In this document: positions 11,381 through 22,670 of the stretch, piece by piece
Layout of the letters: each line of letters opens with the position of its first letter
Position numbering within the stretch: position 1 is the first letter of the stretch
Assembly: GCA_032718475.1 (NCBI GenBank)
Contig: JAUCBJ010009126.1
Span: 1 to 64,000, forward strand
Source of the DNA: Nemertoderma westbladi
Taxonomy: Eukaryota; Xenacoelomorpha; Nemertodermatida; Nemertodermatidae
Length of the DNA stretch: 64,000 nt
Direction: 5' to 3'
Made by a program: the position numbers and the translations under genes
Notes under the pieces: model-generated
What the model was told of the DNA's origin: nothing
Seen by the model: only the letters and a program-made list of their open reading frames with translations
Database searches by the model: none

Positions 11381-11643
11381 TATAAAGACCTGCGTAATCT
11401 TGTAACATGTGTTAACTGTAACCTGCTCCTTTACTCACCTGCTCCTTTAAATGGCAATTGAATCTAAAGCGCTTTGTGACCTGTACAAAACAAAGAGGTA
11501 AAGTCGCGTTAGGTCCCAAAGAGCGTTAGGTCCCATTGCTATTTAAAGGAGAAGGTTAGTAAAGGGGCAGGTTACAGAGGCGTGTTGTGGGAACCACAAC
11601 AATAAACGAAAGTTAACACATGTGTTTCATACAGGTCTTTATA
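11381..11643. mobile_element. Small foldback/MITE-like element
   Basis: Imperfect inverted arms lie at about 11381-11458 and 11535-11643. The outer part is TATAAAGACCTG with ACATGTGTTAAC, and the inner part is CTGTAACCTGCTCCTTTAC (18 of 19 bases matched in the right arm) followed by CTCCTTTAAAT. The right arm has about 33 extra bases, including a perfect small hairpin GTTGTGG-GAA-CCACAAC at 11584-11600. No coding capacity. The inner arm sequence also occurs at window position 14-30. Confidence 0.65.
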
Positions 11644-12626
11644 CACGTAATGTAAGCTACTTATACGGTGTCCCATGTGTTATCACCTAATGTAAGCTAC
11701 TTATACGGTGTCGCATGTGTTTTCACATAATGTAAGCTACTTATACGGTGTCCCATGTGTTTTCACCTAATGTAAGCTACAGTACTTATAGGTGTCCCAT
11801 GTGTTTTCACCTAATGTAAGCTACTTATACGGTGTCCCATGTGTTTTACCTAATGTAAGCTACTTATACGGTGTCCCATGTGTTTTCACCTAATGTAAGC
11901 TACTTATACGGTGTCCCATGTGTTATCACCTAATGTAAGCTACTTATACGGTGTCGCATGTGTTATCACCTAATGTAAGCTACTTATACGGTGTCGCATG
12001 TGTTTTCACATAATGTAAGCTACTTATACGGTGTCCCATGTGTTTTCACCTAATGTAAGCTACAGTACTTATACGGTGTCCCATGTGTTTTCACCTAATG
12101 TAAGCTACAGTACTTATAGGTGTCCCATGTGTTTTCACCTAATGTAAGCTACTTATACGGTGTCCCATATGTTATCACCTAATGTAGGCTACTTATACGG
12201 TGTCCCATGTGTTTTCACATAATATAAGCTACTTATACGGTGTCCCATGTGTTTTCCTAATTTAAGCTACTTATACGGTGTCCCATGTGTTTTCCTAATG
12301 TAAGCTACTTATACGGTGACCCATGTGTTTTCCTAATGTAAGCTACTTATACGGTGTCCCATATGTTTTCCTAATGTAAGCTACTTATACGGTGTCCCAT
12401 GTGTTTTACCTAATGTAAGCTACTTATACGGTGTCCCATGTGTTTTCACCTAATGTAAGCTACTTATACGGTGTCCCATGTGTTATCACATAATGTAAGC
12501 TACTTATACGGTGTCCCATGTGTTTTCACCTAATGTAAGCTACTTATACGGTGTCCCATGTGTTTTCACCTAATGTAAGCTACTTACACGGTGTCCCATG
12601 TGTTTTCCTAATGTAAGCTACTTATA
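11643..12626. repeat. 40-bp minisatellite, left part
   Basis: The unit is CACCTAATGTAAGCTACTTA plus TACGGTGTCCCATGTGTTTT, with length variants (an AGTA insertion after GCTAC, loss of CAC before CTAATG). The array is interrupted at 12627 by a LINE and resumes at 13210. Confidence 0.97.
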
Positions 12627-13209
12627 GCTTAAATTACTAGAGGTTTATATGCTCGTGCAAACACTTTGTGTAGAAAATTTTATAATTGTAGTAATGCAGT
12701 AAAAGTTACTCTATTTAGGGCATATGTAACTCCTTTGTATTGCAATGCTCTGTGGTCACCATTGAACTATTCAGAGTCTGTGTATAACCGTGTCAGAGTG
12801 GCCTATAATTCGGCTGCACGTATATTTTTTAAGCTTCCGTTCCGTTCCAGTATGTCCTTATTTTTCGGTACTTCAAATATGCCATGTTTTATTCACTTAC
12901 GCTATCGTTCAGTGCAGAGCTTATATAATAGAATTAAGGTATCTAGTAATAAAATTGTTTCCACGGTTTATATGTGTACTCGAGAATCATCTAGAATTCA
13001 TCGTAGTCAATTTGTTTGCTAATTACTATCGGTTTCATAATACATTAATATGTAGCTACAGTACTTAATAGGGCTTAGGACTTTAATTGTGCTTAATATA
13101 ATAACAATAATAGTAGGCTAATTAGGATATGGATCAGTTATATTGTGCACCCCATGTATAATAATAATATGGTCTGGTGTAAAGAATAAAATAAAATAAA
13201 AAAATAAAA
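12627..13209 (+). mobile_element. CR1/L2-like LINE 3' fragment inserted in the 40-bp array
   Basis: A 5'-truncated non-LTR retrotransposon. The open frame from about 12633 to the TAA at 13020-13022 reads GLYARANTLCRKFYNCS, then VTLFRAYVTPLYC and VRVAYNSAARIFF, the usual post-RT C-terminal region of CR1/L2-type elements. The 3' non-coding part ends in an A-rich tail (AATAAAATAAAATAAAAAAA type). It interrupts a repeat unit: the left side ends CTTATA at 12626 and the right side resumes TATACGGTG at 13210, so TATA is duplicated as a likely target-site duplication. No stop interrupts the visible frame, which suggests a fairly young insertion. Confidence 0.88.
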
Positions 13210-13722
13210 TATACGGTGTCCCATGTGTTTTCACCTAATGTAAGCTACTTATACGGTGTCCCATGTGTTTTCACCTAATGTAAGCTACAGTACTTATAGG
13301 TGTCCCATGTGTTTTCACCTAATGTAAGCTACTTATACGGTGTCCCATGTGTTTTCACATAATGTAAGCTACTTATACGGTGTCCCATGTGTTTTCACCT
13401 AATGTAAGCTACTTATACGGTGTCCCATGTGTTTTCACCTAATGTAAGCTACTTATACGGTGTCCCATGTGTTTTCACCTAATGTAAGCTACAGTACTTA
13501 TAGGTGTCCCATGTGTTTTCACCTAATGTAAGCTACTTACACGGTGTCCCATGTGTTTTCCTAATGTAAGCTACTTATACGGTGTCCCATGTGTTTTCAC
13601 CTAATGTAAGCTACTTATACGGTGTCCCATGTGTTTTCACCTAATGTAAGCTACAGTACTTATAGGTGTCCCATGTGTTTTCACCTAATGTAAGCTACTT
13701 ATACGGTGTCCCATGTGTTTTC
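13210..13722. repeat. 40-bp minisatellite, right part
   Basis: Continuation of the array at 11643-12626 with the same unit and the same AGTA-insertion variants. Confidence 0.97.
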
Positions 13723-14068
13723 ATCTACATCCTTTTACCAGCTTAGATATGTGTTGGCCAATGTGATATATACCAGACTTTCTGTATAATTTTACCCCCA
13801 TCATAAAACAATATCGAATTACTCTATTGCTGTTCGCTCTAGGTAAAGTAGAACTACAAAGTGGAACTAAAAACTTCCTACAAAAATCGGCCGCCCTTCA
13901 AACTAATTCGATTCGCAGCAGGTTCAGTTACCAGGGTAAAATATGTGAGTATGAAACTATTAAAATACTCCGTAGCGACACAATCCCATTGTAATAATAA
14001 TATAAATTGTAATAATAATAATAATTTAATTATACAATTACATTAATTTGATTCACAATTCCACTAAC
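13723..14068. other. No gene seen; TAA-type microsatellite
   Basis: AATAATAATAT and related triplet repeats at about 13990-14046. This stretch lies just downstream of the GPCR exon donor, so it would be intronic. I could not find the next exon (TM3 with a DRY motif) here or further left. Confidence 0.5.
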
Positions 14069-14199
14069 CTGGAAGGGAACACAAAATACAGCCATGAGTA
14101 AATCAGCTACAGCTAAGTTACCGATGAACACATTTACATCATTGTGCATCTTCTTGTTCTTTCGAATGACGTGACACGTTAGAAAGTTGCCAAATATTC
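14069..14199 (-). CDS. Rhodopsin-type GPCR, exon with end of TM1, ICL1 and TM2
   Basis: A 131-nt internal exon on the minus strand. It is bounded by acceptor TTTAATACAG (AG at 14200-14201) and donor CAG|GTTAGT (GT at 14067-14068). It encodes IFGNFLTCHVIRKNKKM, then FIGNLAVADLLMAVFCVPFQ, a clear match to the start of the class A 7TM domain: GN of TM1 (N1.50), a basic first intracellular loop and LAVAD of TM2 (D2.50). The entering phase is 1 and the leaving phase 0. It joins in frame with the exon at 33920-34028. KNKKMH and CVPFQ resemble peptide receptors such as RFamide/NPFF/QRFP and galanin/allatostatin types, but 80 residues cannot settle the subfamily. The gene would act as a plasma-membrane G-protein-coupled receptor. 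No stop or frame damage is seen. The remaining exons (TM3-TM7) are not found in the window. Confidence 0.85.
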
Positions 14200-14384
14200 C
14201 TGTATTAAATAGTTGGTATTAACAACACAGTAACCAATAGCAACTAAGGATAAACACCGGTTGAGGCTAGGTATAGCATATGTAGAATAGAAAGCACAAC
14301 GGATGACACAAATGTATGTAGGGAAGACAACATAAAGGGAGGAACTATTCTGATATGATATTAACTATTCTGATCTGGAGTCAA

Positions 14385-14623
14385 AAGTTCGAGAGGTATT
14401 TGCCCGTAACTTTAAAAAACATTGGAACTTTTTCTGTAGTATGCCCATATAAAATTTGGTTGAAAATGGTTAAAATCTTCAAAAAGTTATTTACGAATGA
14501 ATTTTTCATTACAGACGGACAGACAGACGGACAAACAGACAGATAGACGGGCATTAAATTTTGCCCTATTTACTAATTATAATTGTGCGCTAAGACTCGC
14601 CCTGACTGCGTGGCTCGCCCCAC
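14385..14623 (+). mobile_element. Short element with internal ACAG/ACGG microsatellite
   Basis: An AT-rich body precedes the tetranucleotide array at 14511-14550. A tail then ends in GCGTGGCTCGCCCCAC at 14608-14623. The tail and layout match 2655-2906. Non-coding; inferred to be the same mobile family with a different microsatellite. Confidence 0.5.
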
Positions 14624-14924
14624 ATTATTTCTTCGTAACTCAATCCTGGTTATGTTTAGGTTGGAGTCAATTTATTTGGTGGTAGAGACAGGAGAGAGAG
14701 CATGAGAATAGCAGTTTTGGGCGAAATCCATATAGAGAATTATAAACTATGTTATTAGATAGATTTATAGTGTAGAATAATAAATTCACCCTGTAACTTT
14801 TATTCATTTTGAAGGAGTTAAGTGTGGGGAGAGTTGAAGTTGCCTATAGAAGCAAGCTTCTCACTATGGGGATTAACAAAAAATTTAGAAATATTTGCTA
14901 ATCTTTTGCAAACTCAGTTCATGA
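14624..14924. other. No gene seen
   Basis: AT-rich intronic sequence with a short GAGAGAGAG stretch near 14690; nothing else can be supported. Confidence 0.5.
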
Positions 14925-15066
14925 CTTTCTTGAGGAGCCTTTTAAAGGACACTGATCTCGAAGATTGGATGATCTAGCAAATATGGAGATAGAGGGATCA
15001 TGGGTGATCGTGATTGGGAGTTGTGGCGTCGGCTTTTTGTCGACCAGCCGGCAAATTTTTAATATA
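14925..15066 (+). pseudogene. RTE-like LINE fragment (C-terminal end)
   Basis: CATGACTTTCTTGAGG, then CTTTTAAAGGACACTGATCT and GATTGGGAGTTGTGGCG parallel the last coding part of the LINE at 17800-17920 with many substitutions and frame damage. Only about 140 bp remain. Confidence 0.8.
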
Positions 15067-15593
15067 TACAATGCAGCTACAATTCAGCATTCCGTCAGAA
15101 GAATAAGATCAATGGAAAACTAATGGCCGTTTTTTTCTCGAAATGACCTTTCTTGGACGTTTTCTCTATCAAATTTTTTACTATACTCAATCGTGTTTCG
15201 TTCTGTTTGCAGAATTACTTTGATTTTAAAAATTTTGTTGGCAGAATTTTGAAATTTTTGTTTAATAAAAGTTGCGACATTTTTTTTGTTTATACATTCC
15301 CAAAAAATTGAAAAAAATCTAATAACTCGCGATTTGTTCCACAAAAAATATGGTAACGGTCAACGCGAAGTTTATCTCTGAACCGATCCTTACACCTCCA
15401 CCTTACCCTTATCACTTCTCAGTTGTCCAATAATGGAATACAGCTCTAGGAATTTAGTCGGACGTATCGCTAGATTTATTAGGTAACTTGTGTAATTATT
15501 TCAGGTTCATTTGTACCGACATACTTCCGTAATTAATACTGTAGAGTTTGTCTTATACGGAATTTATATTTTGCAATATTTTGTTATCCGTGC
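15067..15593. other. No gene seen; A/T-run-rich sequence
   Basis: A 74-codon open frame on the minus strand (15120-15344) is Lys/Asn/Phe-rich and lacks recognisable domains; it looks like chance in AT-rich DNA. Confidence 0.5.
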
Positions 15594-15828
15594 AACATAG
15601 TTTGGTCCACCAACACATAGTTTGGTCCACCAACACACAGTTTGGTCCACCAACACACAGTTTGGTCCACCAACACATAGTTTGGTCCACCAACACACAG
15701 TTTGGTCCACCAACACACAGTTTGGTCCACCAACACATAGTTTGGTCCACCAACACATAGTTTGGTCCACCAACACACAGTTTGGTCCACCAACACATAG
15801 TTTGGTCCACCAACACATAGTTTGGTAC
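15594..15828. repeat. 20-bp minisatellite
   Basis: About 12 units of CATAGTTTGGTCCACCAACA, with CAT/CAC alternating in an irregular pattern. Several frames on both strands stay open through the array, which is an artefact of the unit. Confidence 0.97.
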
Positions 15829-16936
15829 AATCATCTTCTATACGAAAGATATCATGCTATCCATGCAAAGTGACAAGTTATAGTGATTAAATGTTGGCCC
15901 AAACTTGTCAAAAACTCATAAAATAGCACATTATAGAGTTACCTAGTAGGTTACTCGACCTAGTAGTAGTAGTGATATAAAGTTGGAAAATATACGCCCT
16001 GGCGATTTGGTAGGGCGAAATTAATTTCATACAAATAAATAAATACCATATTATAGTGCGGGATAACAGTAATTGCACATTTCTTGAAACTATATTGCTA
16101 TATTAACATTTGTGGAATCATTGTTTCAGTTCAATGAAACAATAATTGTTGAATTCGTTGAACCATTCATAGCTCTGATCCGTCAGATAAAAGAGCAGCG
16201 TTCCAATCAATATTAGCTAACAATCAGATGAGGCCACATGGACCAATCCTACTATTGTTGGAGTTTTCATGCTGTTTGAATTGCCATCAATATTAATTCG
16301 AAATGAAAATCCCGATTGCTTGCTAGATCTAATGTTCCTCGGTTGATTAGAATAATCTAAAAAAGGTATTTTCTTAACAATAAATATTGAGGAAAGATAT
16401 TACTTAAGACATATCTGAGTCACAGACACACACAGTGTCAATAAAATCACCTTATACCGAATTAAGTCGTATTTGAATGTCGCACCAGGTTATTTCCACA
16501 CGATTAAAATCATATATAATAAATACATCACATTATCACCTATAATACATGTTATTATCGATTATATTAAATCCTTTGTGTATTTCTGTCTGGTCATCGA
16601 ACCTCAACTGTCTGGTGCATTATATACAATCATCCAATGGATTGTATTTCATGTGGGTCTTTACTGTTAGGAGATTGTAAATTTTTGCATAGGAGATACA
16701 CAGCACCTCTGTGTGACTAATGGAACCCCAGAGCAGAATGGTATGGAAGGTCAGGAGGAAATAAAGTTAATACAAATAAATCAACAATAATATTACCCTT
16801 GAAAAAAAGGAAAAATATATAATCTATTCTATATAATCTATATCTTCCTATATCCTATATATCCTATATATCTTATCTATCTATAATCTTATATAATCTA
16901 TTCGATACAAATATACTTACAACCTACATCAATATA
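15829..16936. other. No gene seen; TATC-type low complexity at 16800-16905
   Basis: AT-rich sequence with CTATATAATCTATATC-type simple repeats toward its end. No exon, RNA gene or transposon can be supported. Confidence 0.55.
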
Positions 16937-17944
16937 CGATGATTCGACGACATTTGTGTCTCCTGTCAACGGTGACACAGAACCATTTGAAGTGTTATGG
17001 GGATTCAGGGGGACACACTTGCACCATTCTTGTTCATTATTGTGGTTGACTATGTTCTACGCATGTCCTTAGATCATCATAATGATGATGGGGAGATGGT
17101 AACTCCACCTACTGGCTCCAGAAGTCGAGGAAATCCTGCCAAGTACCTAACTGATCTAGACTTTGGTGATGACTTAGGAGTACTCTCAGAATCACTAGAG
17201 GGAGCCCAACGGCTCCTCAGCTTATTAGAACATGCTGCTTCTAGTGTTGGTCTTTTTATTAACTCAAAAAAAAAAATTTTGACAGTTAACTTTGAAAGTC
17301 CTCAGCAAGTCTCTGATCGGATGACCATAAGCTCAATTGATGGTATGCTTGAGCATGTGGACGACTTCTGTTACCTGGGATCATGGATCCGAAAGTCAGG
17401 TGAGGACCTTAGAATACGTAAGGGAAAGGCATGAGCAGCCTTGAATAGGTTTTCCAGGCTTTGGAAGTCACCGAGAATTAATCGGAAACTTAAGGTCCGA
17501 TTATTTAGAGCAGCAGTAGTTCCAGTACACCTCTACGGGAGTCCATGCTAGGCTCTAACTGCTGAGGACACCAAATCTCTGGATGGCACATTCACAAGGA
17601 TGCACGCCGGGTTCATTGTGTCAAGTACAATGCACACATCTCCAACCAGACACTATATAACATTGGAGGTGTCTCATTGGTTCCCCCAAGCTTGACACTA
17701 GAACAAAGTCGCCTCTGCATTACAGGACATTGCTTTCGCCGTGAAGACCAGAAATGCATGATCTTGTGCTTTGGCACCCCAATGGAGTGAATAAGCGTGG
17801 TGGAAAGTCCATGACTTTCTTGAGACGCATCTTAAAGGACACTGGCCTTGAAGATGCGGATTATCTAGCAAATGTCATGGGTGATAGGGAGTTGTGGCGG
17901 CGTAATTTTGTCGACAAGCCGGCACAGCATTCTTAATAAGTATG
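16937..17944 (+). pseudogene. Non-LTR retrotransposon RT remnant (RTE-like), second copy
   Basis: It starts slightly upstream of the copy at 3322, with YDDSTTFVSPVNGDTEPFEV, a 1-nt frame slip, then QGDTLAPFLFIIVVDYVLRM. The palm motif reads LDFGDDL rather than LDFADDL, a substitution in the catalytic F-A-D-D block. The frame ends at a TGA (17432-17434) after RIRKGKA, where other elements continue WAALNRL. A further in-frame TAG lies near 17550, and indels occur around 17606 and 17750. The last frame piece (17754-17936) covers the C-terminal HDLVLWHPNG region. It ends near the LINE 3' coding boundary. Inactive. Confidence 0.9.
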
Positions 17945-18365
17945 TAATGCCCATAAAAACCGATAATACCATATATTATATTACTATAAGAAGAACCGAA
18001 AAAAATATATGGGCTGCGATGAATGGGCTACGACGAATCGGGAGAAATTCCAACCCATAAAAATTAGTGAAGAATAAACAAGATCACAAAACACATGCAA
18101 TCAGTGTTCACTTGATGGCTGACAGGAAGATGATACCTGGGATTGGTAGAGCATTTATCAGGATAACAAATTAGGTAAATTCAATTGAGGGGAGGTTTTG
18201 TCTATTAAAATTGAAGTGACATCCCAGCATTCCTGCTCTATCATATATGTTTATTGCAACAAACAGGTGTGAGTACTCATTCTCATGTGCGAAGGCCCCT
18301 CAGTAGTGATACTAACTAACTTTTTTTTAAACTATTCCTGTACTAGTTAGTACCTATCTCCGCAT
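17945..18365 (+). other. Mostly featureless; possible LINE scrap at 17985-18058
   Basis: Translation near 18000-18055 gives IWAAMNGLRRIGRNS, similar to the VWAALNRLSKIWKS block of the neighbouring LINEs, so it may be a diverged fragment. The remainder shows nothing. Confidence 0.35.
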
Positions 18366-18915
18366 CGTCAAGGCCACTGTCCTTTAAGAGGCCTCTTGAG
18401 AAAGTCAGGGGCTGTGTCCAGGTCCACTATGCTGATATACTCCATGGGGCTGCCAAAGCACAAGATTATGCACAGCTGGCTGCGACTTACACATGCTGGC
18501 TTAACGAAAATATTTTTGCTACCACCATGCAATCCCCAATTGGCATGTCGCAATGCAGTGTGCATTAAGAATGCTAGGTCGGCTTATCAACAAAGTAGCA
18601 CCAACGATGAGATACTACCACTACTACTATCATTGATCGATTCCCATGCTTGTGATGATTGCTGCTGTCTTCTGCATCATTAAAGGCATCAACCTGACAG
18701 TTGATAAGCTCCTGTAGATTATCTGAGTAGTGCCTGAATAGGGACCTAGATGCAACCTTGGTTTCCGTTTTTCCGCTTTAAGGGTATACAGGAACTTTTT
18801 CTGCAGCTGCTGCCTTAACTGCCTCTGTGAAGGCAGTATAGTCCACACAATGATCTGTTGCCTCAGAGGCAAGAGCCTCATACCTGTTGCTCACCTCTAG
18901 TATGAATATGGGTCT
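18366..18915 (-). pseudogene. Rearranged RTE-like LINE pieces (linker, 3' end)
   Basis: Read on the minus strand, 18910-18620 is the region between endonuclease and RT. It is followed directly by the C-terminal/3' non-coding end (18610-18480), with the RT core missing. A further piece at 18479-18366 repeats the last coding section (CTTGTGCTTTGGCAGCCCC, then CTCTTAAAGGACAGTGGCC) out of order, after the 3' end, so at least two truncated copies or a rearrangement are joined. No usable frame. Confidence 0.75.
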
Positions 18916-18929
18916 GGAACTTGTAACCC

Positions 18930-19322
18930 ACTGGATCTATTATGTGTCCACAGCTTACCAGTTTGCTTGTTGAACTAGATGTCAGCTTCAAAGTCTATGA
19001 ATAAGACAATTAAAGTCACACAGGAAAGATATGAATGCATGCTGATCCACTCCATCAGTAGCTGCTTGTAGATTCTGGTATAAATTTTCCACCTCCTCTA
19101 CTGGGGCAACACTAGTTGGAGAGTAGCACACAATCAGAACCACCTTAGGAAACTTCTTAGCCAGTCTTCCAGAACATGAGAAGTGGCAACAGATGATGCG
19201 GTTAGAGATTTGTTCTATTTTGTCCAATACTGCATGTGCAGTTAGATTCACCAATAGACCAATTCCACCTTTGCCACTATCTCATCTAGTGATGCGAGGG
19301 CAAGTCGCCCCCCCCCCCCCCC
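18930..19322 (-). pseudogene. LINE AP-endonuclease domain fragment
   Basis: The minus-strand frame at 19254-18988 reads MVNLTAHAVLDKIEQISNRI, then FPKVVLIVCYSPTSVAP and FISFLCDFN. This is the APE-type endonuclease that nicks target DNA in non-LTR retrotransposition. The conserved LGDFN motif has become LCDFN, removing the glycine. A homologous piece at 58430-58850 keeps LGDFNA. A 15-C run at 19308-19322 sits where the sister copy has GTCGCC and so arose inside the element. Confidence 0.8.
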
Positions 19323-20204
19323 ATGTTCTTATAATCATAACCTCGTCTGTCTGTCCAGTCTCTGGACTTCTGGGCAATCTTGGTCTAGTTAACTGTACAG
19401 TACGGTCCAGTAATGTAGGCATAGCGTTATTTTTGAGATTGACAAGTGTAACATTAGAAATAGCATGCTATTTTTGTACCAGGGTTAAATAGATAGAATC
19501 TTACAAACATTATTAACAAATAAATAAATCACTTACCAACATAGGCCTATATAGTTGTAGTGCTAAGCACTGCAGCGTTACCTCTGAGTGTAAACATAAC
19601 AGAGCAGAACAGTACAGAAAAGGTACTTGGAATAGCAGCTGGGCAGAAGCTTACAGTACTGCTGTGCAGATCGTAACCATTATTGGAACCAAACTGCCCA
19701 CCAAGTAGTTTACTGCAGTACCAGTGAGTAAGATTAAGTGCAATTGTTATGAATTACCATATTCATACCGAAGCTACTCACACACACAATTTTAACAAAT
19801 TAATATACAGTCAATTAATACAGTTCAGTTAATTTAAGTGTAGCAGATGTGAATCTAGCACTGTAGGTACAATACGTTTGTGAGTACAGTATAATGTACA
19901 TAGTTGTTTTAGTACTATGGCTAGACCATGCTGCTATTTATAACTATTACTGAATCCTTAATTCCAATTACAACAGCACAAGTACGTCGTTCACAGATTG
20001 AATTCACAGTTTAAATATAGTAAAACCTCAATAAATTCATACAGGAAATGTTTCTTGGGACTGTGATATCATTGCAGATCTAAGAAAACTTCGCGGTTGT
20101 CAAAAAGGAATTAGTATTTGTCATCCTGAGACCAGATATATCCGATAAAATCCCCGATAAATCGCTCCTGGCTTAAGGTATGTTCACATAACATGTGCAT
20201 TGTA
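19323..20204. other. No gene seen; rich in TACAGTA/TACTGTA words
   Basis: Unique-looking, AT-rich. GTACAGTA and TACTGTA-type words recur between 19390 and 19910. No exon or repeat array. Confidence 0.5.
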
Positions 20205-22430
20205 TGTATATGGGGTGTACGTGGTTGTGTAAGGAGGTGAGGGGGTCCGAATAGAATACACAACCGATCGACACAGCTGTGTACGCACACATACAACAAA
20301 CTGGTGTACGTGATTGTGTGTAAGGAGGTGAGGGGGTCCGAATAGAATACACAACCGATCGACACAGCTGTGTACGTACACATACAACAAACTGGTGTAC
20401 GTGGTTGAGTGTAAGGAGGTGAGGGGGTCCGAATAGAATACACAACCGATCGACACAGCTGTGTACACATACAACAAACTGGTGTACGTGGGTGTGTGTA
20501 AGGAGGTGGGTGTGTACGTGGGTGTGTGTAAGGAGGTGAGGGGGTCCGAATAGAATACACAACCGATCGACACAGCTGTGTACACATACAACAAACTGGT
20601 GTACGTGATTGTGTGTAAGGAGGTGAGGGGGTCCGAATAGAATACACAACCGATCGACACAGCTGTGTACGTACACATACAACAAACTGGTGTAGGTGGG
20701 TGTGTGTAAGGAGGTGAGGGGGTCCGAATAGAACACACAACCGATCGACACAGCTGTGTACACATACAACAAACTGGTGTACGTGGGTGTGTGTAAGGAG
20801 GTGAGGGGTTCCGAATAGAATACACAACCGATCGACACAGCTGTGTACACATACAACAAACTGGTGTACGTGGGTGTGTGTAAGGAGGTGAGGGGGGTCC
20901 GAATAGAATACACAACCGATCGACACAGCTGTGTACACATACAACAAACTGGTGTACGTGGTTGAGTGTAAGGAGGTGAGGGGTTCCGAATAGAATACAC
21001 AACCGATCGACACAGCTGTGTACACATACAACAAACTGGTGTACGTGGGTGTGTGTAAGGAGGTGAGGGGGTCCGAATAGAATACACAACCGATCGACAC
21101 AGCTGTGTACGTACACATACAACAAACTGGTGTACGTGGTTGAGTGTAAGGAGGTGAGGGGGTCCGAATAGAAAACACAACCGATCGACACAGCTGTGTA
21201 CGTACACATACAACAAACTGGTGTACGTGGTTGAGTGTAAGGAGGTGAGGGGTTCCGAATAGAATACACAACCGATCGACACAGCTGTGTACGCACACAT
21301 ACAACAAACTGGTGTACGTGGTTGTGTGTAAGGAGGTGAGGGGGTCCGAATAGAATACACAACCGATCGACACAGCTGTGTACGCACACATACAACAAAC
21401 TGGTGTACGTGGTTGTGTGTAAGGAGGTGAGGGGGTCCGAATAGAATACACAACCGATCGACACAGCTGTGTACACATACAACAAACTGGTGTACGTGGG
21501 TGTGTGTAAGGAGATGAGGGCGTACGTGGGTTTGTGTAAGGAGGTGGGTGTGTACGTGGGTGTGTGTAAAGAGGTGAGGGGGTCCGAATAGAATACACAA
21601 CCGATCGACACAGCTGTGTACACATACAACAAACTGGTGTACGTGGTTGTGTGTAAGGAGGTGAGGGGGTCCGAATAGAATACACAACCGATCGACACAG
21701 CTGTGTACGTACACATACAACAAACTGGTGTACGTGGTTGAGTGTAAGGAGGTGAGGGGGTCCGAATAGAATACACAACCGATCGACACAGCTGTGTACG
21801 TACACATACAACAAACTGGTGTACGTGGTTGAGTGTAAGGAGGTGAGGGGGTCCGAATAGAATACACAACCGATCGACACAGCTGTGTACGTACACATAC
21901 AACAAACTGGTGTACGTGGTTGAGTGTAAGGAGGTGAGGGGGTCCGAATAGAATACACAACCGATCGACACAGCTGTGTACACATACAACAAACTGGTGT
22001 ACGTGGGTGTGTGTAAGGAGGTGGGTGTGTACGTGGGTGTGTGTAAGGAGGTGAGGGGGTCCGAATAGAATACACAACCGATCGACACAGCTGTGTACAC
22101 ATACAACAAACTGGTGTACGTGGGTCTGTGTAAGGAGGTGAGGGGGTCCGAATAGAATACACAACCGATCGACACAGCTGTGTACGTACACATACAACAA
22201 ACTGGTGTACGTGGTTGTGTGTAAGGAGGTGAGGGGGTCCGAATAGAATACACAACCGATCGACACAGCTGTGTACACATACAACAAACTGGTGTACGTG
22301 GGTCTGTGTAAGGAGGTGAGGGGGTCCGAATAGAATACACAACCGATCGACACAGCTGTGTACACATACAACAAACTGGTGTACGTGGGTGTGTAAGGAG
22401 GTGGGTGTGTACGTGGTTGTGTGAGGATAT
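20205..22430. repeat. ~91-bp (85/91) satellite, stop-free in all minus-strand frames
   Basis: About 24 units contain AGGAGGTGAGGGGGTCCGAA, TAGAATACACAACCGATCGA, CACAGCTGTGTAC and ACATACAACAAACTGG. GGGGGTCC recurs at 20241, 20332 and 20423. Units without the extra GTACAC or GCACAC step are shorter. ACACAGCTGTGT is a perfect 12-bp palindrome in every unit. Minus-strand frames of 800, 733 and 727 codons run through the array; three frames open at once argues against coding. Confidence 0.97.
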
Positions 22431-22476
22431 GTAGAGGCGATTCTATTTTTATTTGCTTTCATTTGGGTTCTAGTAT

Positions 22477-22509
22477 CCCCCCCCCCCTCCCCCCCCCCCC
22501 CCCCCCCCC
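22477..22509. repeat. Poly-C tract (33 nt, one T)
   Basis: C run at the right edge of the 91-bp array, broken by T at 22488. Confidence 0.9.
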
Positions 22510-22670
22510 ACACCCACGTACACCACCTCTCTACTTACACCTACCTAGACTCATACACCCACTCATACACTATTAATCTGAAAGTATTACTAGAGGTTTG
22601 GGCGCTATATAAATTAAAACCTAAAATATCTGATACAGTGGGACACACACTCTAGGATCACCAACTTATC

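Noticed and set aside
20111-22513. Minus-strand frames of 800, 733 and 727 codons
   Set aside because: All three minus frames are open through the ~91-bp array, so it is a property of the repeat rather than a gene.
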